Shown piece by piece: positions 56,793-64,000 of a stretch of 64,000 bases of DNA. The DNA comes from Haberlea rhodopensis. Lineage: Eukaryota; Streptophyta; Magnoliopsida; Lamiales; Gesneriaceae. The translations under genes were made by a program, and so were the position numbers. The stretch covers positions 1,612,001 to 1,676,000 of the forward strand of contig CAJQUN010000040.1 of assembly GCA_907163345.1 (NCBI GenBank), in the 5' to 3' direction. The notes beneath the pieces were generated by a model that was given only the letters and a program-made list of their open reading frames with translations, ran no database searches and was not told the origin of the DNA. How positions within the stretch are numbered: position 1 is the first letter of the stretch; every line of letters begins with the position of its first letter.

Positions 56793-58254
56793 CTTTTGTC
56801 AAGTAATTTGCGGTGCTATCAATATTTTAATATAAAATAACAATAATTAAAGAGTTGATCGCAAAAACTGCGCGTAAACGAGTGAGCCCTAGTGAGTGAA
56901 TTTGGGTGATTCTCCGGTGAGAGACTTCTTGACATGGGGAGATTCTTTTTAAAGACCACAAAAGGGTTTTCTTGGGAATCAAGGGTCAGAAATGGACATC
57001 CAAGTCAAAGATCTTTTTCTTTTTTTAATCTATTTCAAGAAAGAAATAGTCCGAGAAATAGAAAATCAATATACAAGAAATTATATTAACATGAGGAACA
57101 AAAATTAAAAAACTATACAATAAAAAGTATTAGACTATTATTTAAGTCGCAACATGTGAATATCAAACTTGTCGATTATGAACTATGTATCACCAATAAG
57201 ATCAATCTCCCTTTCAACATAAATAAACATGAGGAGTTAAAAAATTATAATTTCTTGTTCTGCCAAATGTCTAGCCGTGATTTAGGTTTTGCAAATTTTT
57301 AAGGCTTTTGGTTATTGAGTTTTTTACTTTTTAGGCTTCTACAATTGTTAATTAATAATCTATTATAGATTAAGGGTCTGAAAAAATATGGTAGGTTGTA
57401 TATATATTAATATCTAGGCCGAAAAAACCGGCCCCTAAAATGAATGTAACACTCGTGCAAATTTTCAATTCCTTTTCATACGTAGGAATTGTGTGGTATT
57501 CCCCTTTCACACTCTTGTCCGGAAGATGACGAAACACACATAAATTCGAACTCTACCGACGATGTGTGTGGACTGGACAATGGTGAGCTCAGAACCATAC
57601 TAAGCTACCGTTACCACCTCGAGCATCTATCTTAAGGTAGTTAGTTGTACAACAAATTTAATTTAATTAGATTATAGTCTTATTTTATAAAAAGGAGAGT
57701 TGTAGTTTTTGCGATGTTTTAGTCATCATAAGTACTATAAGACTCGTATGACTTATTTGCGTTGTTTTACCATGCAGAGAGAGCAGACAAAACCAGCGGG
57801 TGTTGAAACTTTTGAAGTATATTGGAGATAACTAGGGGTGAGCAAACTTTTATTTAAATCGAATTAACCGACCGATTCGATTATTCGGTTTTGATTTTTT
57901 AAAATACCGGTTAATTCAGTTCAGTGTCGATTTTCATTTTAAAAATATCAGTTAACCGAATAAACCGAAACTTTTAAATTTTTTAACAATTTTTTAAAAA
58001 AATTATATATTTTTTAAAATATATATATCATTCTTTTATTTAAATTTAAATTTTTTAAACTAAATTATCTAAGTTTTTTTTTCTCTTAAAAAATATCGGT
58101 TAATTCGGCTATCGACCGAAATAACCGATTTTTTATCGGTTCGATTTTGATATTAAAATTAGGTCAGTTCGATTGTTTGAAATTTCTGTTCTGTCGTCCT
58201 AAAGATAGTAATCGCTATCATTGTAGTAGGTTATGTTGATACAACCTGTTTGTT
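56793..58254. other. GlnRS upstream region and intergenic DNA
   Basis: 56793-57000 holds the probable leader and core promoter of GlnRS (minus strand); no convincing TATA box. The segment 57833-58195 begins AGGGGTGAGCAAAC and is full of CGGTTAATTCGG/CCGAATAAACCG phrases, a dispersed plant repeat type. No gene seen. Confidence 0.45.
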
Positions 58255-58906
58255 TTTCGGAGTGGGTTCAGCACAATTTTTAACGAGGAAACATATAGGT
58301 ACCACTTTCCAAAACATCTTTAAACTAAATCTACCAAAAATTCTTCTTTTCAACTAAATACACCTTTTAAAAAACTTTCTTTCAATTAAGTCCATTTTTT
58401 GGAACACTAATCTAAATAATCCTTTTGCTTTACTTAAATACCCCTAAATTTTTGAATTCCTCTGTCAAACCAAGAATTATTAAAAACGGCATGCGAATTG
58501 AGATGGTTCTTATATCATAGTTTACATTTCCAAAACTGAAGCAATTCCTGTTAAGTCAGGATTACATTTTGTTCCGAAAGTGAGGGAAGAGAAGATTTTG
58601 GGACGAAAGAAGCTAGAAAGGCTGAGAAGATTTTGGGTTTGACCCAAAATTAAGAAGGCTTTACTCGACGTCGCACTTGTTGGTGGGATTGGATCCTCCA
58701 TTTTTTGCCATGGATGCTGTGGATTTCCTCTGCATTTTTCGATTCTGGGTGAAAAGTTTTATTTCTCATTTCTTAATTTTTTTTGCAGGTGTGGTGATGA
58801 GAAGGGCTCCGAATAAAAAAACAAAGGTTTCGTATTGCCCAGTCCGGATGCTCCCCTTCATTTTGCATCCCACCGCTCACAAATCCTATTCGTCTACCAA
58901 GGGCTT

Positions 58907-59230
58907 CGGTGCACCGATGCATGTAATTAAATGCACCATATAAGTAGCGGTGCATGTAAATTAAATGCACCGGAGTCTAATGGTGCATCTAAATTACATG
59001 CACCGCTATACTCATTCGGTGCATGTGCCATGTCGTGTATATAATTTACATGCACCGCATGATATTAACATTGCAATGCATGCAAATTACATGCACCGAT
59101 GTTGCCGTGCATGTAATTTACATGCACCGCATGAGATTAACAGTGCAATGCATACAAATTACATGCATCGCATGCAGCGGTACATGTAATTTACATGCAC
59201 CGCATGAGACTAACAATGCACAACTCATGC
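58907..59230. repeat. Dyad-rich array of GGTGCATGTAAATTACATGC-type units
   Basis: About nine degenerate occurrences of TGCATGTAA(A)TT and its inverse ATTACATGCACCG alternate, so that many adjacent pairs can form hairpins. The core word is the same as in the array at 62641-64000. Confidence 0.8.
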
Positions 59231-59457
59231 AGTGTAATTTAGAGAATTCGGTGGATAAAATTAGGAGATGCTAATACTCGTTTCTTCCACATTTGTGTCA
59301 ATAGAAGGAGCCAAGACTTAGATCTAAATGTCTTTTGTTTCGTAACTAGCTTGATCCCCAGAAGATTTTGTTATTTTTCCTTCATTTCTGCAATCTGATG
59401 AAAGCAAAGGAGCCCACTGTGTATTGTCACAATCTTGCTGCTATATTATTGGGTTTG

Positions 59458-59547
59458 TGGCTTATTTCGATGCAAGTGATGAAAGATCCAGTCACGGTCT
59501 CCACCGACATAACCTACGACAGAGAGAGCATTGAAAAATGGCTGTTT
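59458..59547 (+). pseudogene. U-box (PUB-type E3 ligase) fragment
   Basis: The frame reads ISMQVMKDPVTVSTDITYDR then ESIEKWLF, matching the first half of the U-box of plant PUB E3 ligases (PUB22/23/24-like). The usual FLCPIS start is altered (LWLIS), losing the conserved Cys-Pro. The second half of the U-box and the ARM repeats are absent. It is a decayed copied exon piece, not a working ligase. Confidence 0.78.
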
Positions 59548-60229
59548 TTTGTGTTGAGCTCCTTGATTGCAATGAGAATTGCTTCTGAAAGCCTTACGGG
59601 AGGGGAATTGACGTTTGGATGAAAAAGACGGTAGTTTAGGGTTATTTTGGACATTGCATAAAAAATTGGACCTAGTTGAAAGCATTTTTTTTTGTGATTG
59701 GACCGAAAAATCTTTTACCTAATGATATCGGCCCAAAAATTATCTCATTTTTATTTTCTTTTAAGATATGAACTTCTCAAGGGCCAAAATAGCGGGCCCA
59801 GCATGACCCACTTATATGGGTGTGACAGGCACGCCCCATTAATGTATTGTAGTAATATGGGTCGGTCCACCATTTTGTCACCTTTAATCAGAGGTGAAAA
59901 TAAAATTATTTATTTAAAAAAAGAACAAAAAATTTAAAATCAGTTGGGTGTACCTACACCTTTTTATTTTTATAATTAATATTTAAAAATCAATGACTTT
60001 GATTCCGATACAACAAGGAGGGGGATTTAATGAGATCGAACCCAAGACCCCTTCGAGGGTTGGTGCCACTTCACCCAGAAGAGGGTGATGACAGTTACGA
60101 AATTAGAATTTTTGTTTAGGAAGCAAAAGATAATAACATAAGAAATTGGATGATAACAAAATTGGGGAGTGCAAAATGCAATGTTGGGTTGACAAAATGT
60201 AATTTTAAAAAAATTTATATATGATTGTT

Positions 60230-60615
60230 ACACTCCACTATGTCTAATAGGATTTTGTCTTACCTACCCCATGGGGCACCATCTCATGGGGTAGTTCCCA
60301 CCACACATTAGAAATATTTTTATGGGAATGTTCTCGATGTGTGGTGGGATCTAACCCATATAATGATTCCTCATGGGGTAGCCAAGATTGTCACACTGTG
60401 CCATATGTTGATAGCATGACATAAATCAAATGGCCTCTTAAGTAAAAGTATTATTCTTTAGTGTCTATGAAATATTTTCAATGTATGATGGTACTCTATG
60501 AGATGATACCTCATGAAATAGTCAAGATGGTCCCAGTGTACCATATGTTGATAGCGTGACATAAATCAAACGGCCTCTTACGGAAAAGTATTATTCTTTA
60601 GCGTGTATTAGAAAT
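60230..60615. repeat. Imperfect direct and inverted repeats
   Basis: 60393-60480 and 60520-60615 are direct copies (CCATATGTTGATAGC, TGACATAAATCAAA, GGCCTCTTA, AAAGTATTATTCTTTAG). Upstream, CCACCACACATTAG and CGATGTGTGGTGGGA, and CCCCATGGGG-type dyads, are inverted. No coding capacity. Confidence 0.65.
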
Positions 60616-60959
60616 TTCCAACTCTTTTCTATGTCAGGCTCAAATAATTTAACATGTAGTGGGACCTTTCATATTTTATTCGATTGATTACAAATCAATT
60701 CCTATATTTGGAAAGAAAAAAAAACAAAGAAGAAGGAAGGAATTAAAATGCATTCATTGATTGCTACAACCTGCTATCTTGTGGGTTTCTTATTCTTATT
60801 GTTTTACGACATCTTTGTTTCTGTAATTACAAATCAATTTCAAAAATGACATCTATTATCACACCAATAACTTTTACAATTACTCAATTCTACAATTTAA
60901 AATCATATTTATCACATGTAATTCACTTCATTTTCAATTAATGGGACCCACTTTATACT

Positions 60960-61400
60960 TATTATATTTTGTTCATATTTTAATATATAATATTCATATT
61001 TAGATTTTATTATTAATAAATATAATATAATATAATAGTTAAATATATTAAACGTTAATATATATATAATATATATTATATATATATTATATTTAATTAT
61101 AAATATTATATTTAGAATATTAGTATTTATATAATATTATAAATGTAATTCTATATATATACGTATACATATTTATCTAATAATTATTATTATTTATATA
61201 ATATTTTTATACTTTAGTTAAAAATATATATTTATATAACAATAATATTTTTTTATTTATATCATATATAAAATACTTATATATTTAATAATATTAATAT
61301 ATTATTTTTGTATATAATAGTTTTATAATATAAATATTTATCTAAGTTTAAAATATAAATTCATTTAATAATATTAAGAAAAAAATTTGAAATTGCAATT
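60960..61400. repeat. Extreme AT-rich tract
   Basis: Long runs of TATATAATAT-type sequence with almost no G or C. It is followed by AACCCCAATAGCC...GGGGTTG and GGGGTTGCAAC-like inverted words at 61430-61470 that look like a MITE end (GGCCATCTTTAAAGG on the minus strand). Confidence 0.6.
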
Positions 61401-61773
61401 GCAGTTTTAGCTAGCTTGCAAATTGCAAGCAACCCCAATAGCCATGTAATTGGGGTTGTAGTTGCAACCCCTTTAAAGATGGCCTTCTATCATCTGTCTA
61501 GCTCGCTATGCAATTGTCACACTTTTTATAATTTTAAAATTGGAAATTAACAATAAAAAAATTAAACTGAAAATTGCCCATATGTGGTGATTAAACGAAG
61601 AATTTTATTATGCATAAATCAACAAAAATTTGAAACATTAAAGTTCTGATAAATCTTTCACAATTCTTTACGCAATTCCACGAGAGAGGTTGAAAGAGTA
61701 CAATATTATTAATCCCCGATTCATTATTAAAATTGAACGTTTAATTTTCCAAATTCTAGTTAAAATAGTTCCT

Positions 61774-61806
61774 ATCATTACTCTTCTTCTTCTTCTTCTT
61801 CTTCTT
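61774..61806. repeat. (CTT)n microsatellite
   Basis: About ten consecutive CTT triplets. Confidence 0.9.
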
Positions 61807-62279
61807 TTTTGTGAAAAATCATTCGATTAAATTGAAATTTAATCATAAAGATACAAATAATGCAATTGGTAATAAATGAGAATCAAGAATAAATTGAAGG
61901 AATGAATTTAGAAAGAACACTTCAAATAATTTTGTCTGGCGTTGGCTTTTATGCACATATATGAATTAACAGGTAACCGTCAAAATGGGTCAGTGGGCTG
62001 CGTAAACCACAACCCCACAGAAAATAAAAAAACAAATTCAAAAAAGAATTTAAACTGAACTTTATGAGCCTGGAACTGATGCTAGAAGAATACTGAAACT
62101 TGCGTCAGGTCTTATCTAACACTTCTACTAAAAATACTTGACTAAGAAATCTATATTTTAATCAATTTTTAAATACATATTGCAGCTTTCAAACACGACC
62201 AAGTGAAAAACATATAGTGGATCAGATTCTTCATGTGATATTGAATCTTATTTATGAATTGAAGTTTTAAAAAAAAATT

Positions 62280-62640
62280 TAAAAATAACCATTTTTTTTT
62301 GTAGGGAAATTTACATTTAAGTACTCTTACCAAACAAGTTTTTGACATAAATCTCTATTTTTAAAAAGTGTACAAATAAATGCAGGGAGGAAATATATCT
62401 TTTCACATAAGTCCATTTTCCAAACTTTGTTTCAAAAAAGGTCTTTTTCATTCCCTAAATACCCTTATTTTATTCAATCTCTCTCCTACTTTTTGCATTC
62501 TCTCTCATCCTTTTAAATTTTATATACTCTTTTTTAAACATACATTTTGTTTTCTCTCACTTACTTTTTGCATTCTCTCTCCTCTATTTGTAATAATTTT
62601 TTTTAAAAAAATGATATTTACGATTGCCATTAAAATTTAA
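62280..62640. other. Pyrimidine-rich repeat flank of the terminal array
   Basis: Contains CATAAGTCCATTTTCC, CCCTAAATACCCTTATTT and CTCTCTCCTACTTTTTGC, similar in layout to 58370-58450, which also precedes a GGTGCATGTAA array. No gene; the open frame at 62380-62640 is a pyrimidine-run artefact. Confidence 0.5.
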
Positions 62641-64000
62641 AAAGTAACTGGCGCATGTAAATTATAACTGGTACAAAATTATAATTAAAATTTAAAAAAT
62701 AACCTACGCATGTATATTATAACTGGTACAAAATTATAATGGTACATGTAAATTATAATTGATGCATGTAATTTTAAATGTTGGATCGGAATCATAACTG
62801 ATGCATATAAATTATAACTGGTGCATGTAATTATAACTGGTGCATGTAATTAAAACTGGGGAATGTAAATTATAACGGGTGCATGTAATTATAACCGGTG
62901 CATGTAAATTATAACTAGTGCATGCAAATTATAACGGGTGCATGTAATTATAACTGGTGCATGTAAATTATAACTGGTGCATGGAATTATAACTGGTGCA
63001 TGTAAATTATAACTGGTGCATGTAAATTATAACTGGTGCATTTAATTATAACTGGTGCATGTAATTATAACTGGTTCATGTAAATTATAACTGGTGCATG
63101 TAAATTATAACTGGTGCATGTAATTATAACTGGTCCTTGTAAATTATAACTGGCGCATGTAATTTTAACTGGTGCATGTAAATTATAACTGGTGCATGTA
63201 AATTATAACTGGTGCATGTAATTATAACTAGTGCATGTAAATTATAACTGGTGCATTTAATTATAACTAGTGCATGTAAATTATAACTGGTGCATGCAAA
63301 CTATAACTGGTGCATGTAATTATAACTGGTGCATGTAAATTATAACTGGTGCATGCAAATTATAACTGGTGCATTTAATTATAACTGGTGCATGTAAACT
63401 ATAACTGGTGCATGTAATTATAACTGGTGCATGTAAATTATAACTGGTGCATGTAAATTATAACTGGTGCATTTAATTATAACTGGTGCATGTAAATTAT
63501 AACTGGTGCATGTAATTATAACTGGTGCATCTAATTATAACTGGTGCATGTAAATTGTAATTGGTGCATGTAATTATAACAGGTGCATGTAAATTATAAC
63601 TCGTGCATGTAATTACAACTGATGCATGTAAATTATAATTGGTGCATGTAATTATTACTGGTGCATGTAAATTATAACTGGTGGATGTAATTATAACTGG
63701 TGCATGTAATTATAACTGGTGCATGCAAATTATAATTGATGAATGTAATTATAACTGGTGCATGGAAATTATAACTAGTGCATGTATTTTATAACTGGTG
63801 CATGCAAATTATAACTGGTTCATGCAAATTATAACTGGTGCATTTAATTATAACTTGTACATGTAAATTATAACTGGTGCATGTAATTATAACTGGTGGA
63901 TGTAATTATAACTGGTGCATGCAAATTATAACCGATGCTTGAAATTATAACCGGTGCATGTAATTATAACTCGTGCATGCAAGTTATAACTGGTGCATGT
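62641..64000. repeat. Minisatellite of 18-20 bp units, about 70 copies, open-ended
   Basis: Units TATAACTGGTGCATGTAAAT and TATAACTGGTGCATGTAAT alternate irregularly, with occasional CATGCAA, CATTTAA or CTAGTGC variants. The array begins degenerate at about 62645 and runs past the window end. No spacer variability of the CRISPR kind and no coding frame. Confidence 0.93.

Larger units (their letters stand above)
58255..59745. repeat. Repeat-flanked segment carrying a U-box fragment
   Basis: The left side (about 58330-58445) contains CTTTCAATTAAGTCCATTTT followed by AAATACCCCTAAA. The right side, reverse-complemented (about 59625-59700), contains CTTTCAACTAGGTCCAATTT followed by AATAACCCTAAAC. 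These inverted flanks enclose the GGTGCATGTAA array and the U-box piece. This could be a Pack-MULE-like or other capture element; terminal repeats are too diverged for me to set ends. Confidence 0.4.

Noticed and set aside
57833..58195. hAT-like MITE starting AGGGGTGAGC
   Set aside because: The start resembles a common plant repeat, but I found no inverted end or 8-bp duplication, so it is mentioned only within the intergenic entry.
62641..64000. CRISPR-like array
   Set aside because: Units are head-to-tail without unique spacers, the surrounding genome is a plant's, and no cas genes are present.

Overview
The window is nuclear DNA from a flowering plant, most likely a eudicot. It is AT-rich, has spliced genes with GT-AG introns, and carries plant-type transposons (RPA-bearing Helitron, Tekay-like chromovirus, Tat-like LTR element, TRIMs, Tourist-like MITEs) plus plant gene families (DC1, DUF1218/VCC, cytosolic glutaminyl-tRNA synthetase). 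The species cannot be named from the sequence. Only three ordinary host genes were found, all on the minus strand: a DC1-domain gene (27016-28990, 2 exons, 632 aa), a DUF1218 membrane-protein gene (41228-42759, 3 exons, 185 aa) and GlnRS (47289-56792, 23 exons, 795 aa). I built each gene model by hand; every junction keeps frame.

Layout. 1-6.5 kb: gene-poor AT-rich DNA with an inverted-repeat element and a decayed Helitron-like terminus. About 6.5-20.4 kb: a large Helitron whose two genes still read through after splicing, a RepHel transposase (1,479 aa) and a 16-exon RPA70-like protein (655 aa). Its 3' part holds a Tourist-like MITE, a captured aconitase fragment and a second, decayed RPA exon, followed by the hairpin and CTAG|T end. 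20.5-25.3 kb: nested debris of two TRIMs, one inserted with a TTTCC duplication into or beside a LINE and carrying a 93-bp palindrome, then the 3' end of a Ty3/gypsy chromovirus with its LTR. 25.4-26.8 kb: an inverted-repeat element with GGCGCC-rich tandem units. 27-29 kb: the DC1 gene. 31-39.5 kb: a MULE transposase relic split by a young LTR retrotransposon (LTRs nearly identical, target duplication TCGAT). That retrotransposon has no gag-pol I can see. It is filled with a higher-order satellite and a copied fragment of a monoacylglycerol-lipase-like gene.

40.6-42.8 kb: the DUF1218 gene with a hairpin-bearing tandem duplication at its 3' side. 47.3-56.8 kb: GlnRS, complete, with two GC-AG introns. 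58-64 kb: repeats, including a U-box E3 fragment and two separate arrays built on the same GGTGCATGTAA core; the second array runs off the window end.

The main biological theme is gene-fragment capture by three different kinds of element: Helitron plus aconitase, LTR element plus lipase, and a repeat-flanked U-box piece. Alongside this, a transposon 3' region appears to be turning into satellite DNA.
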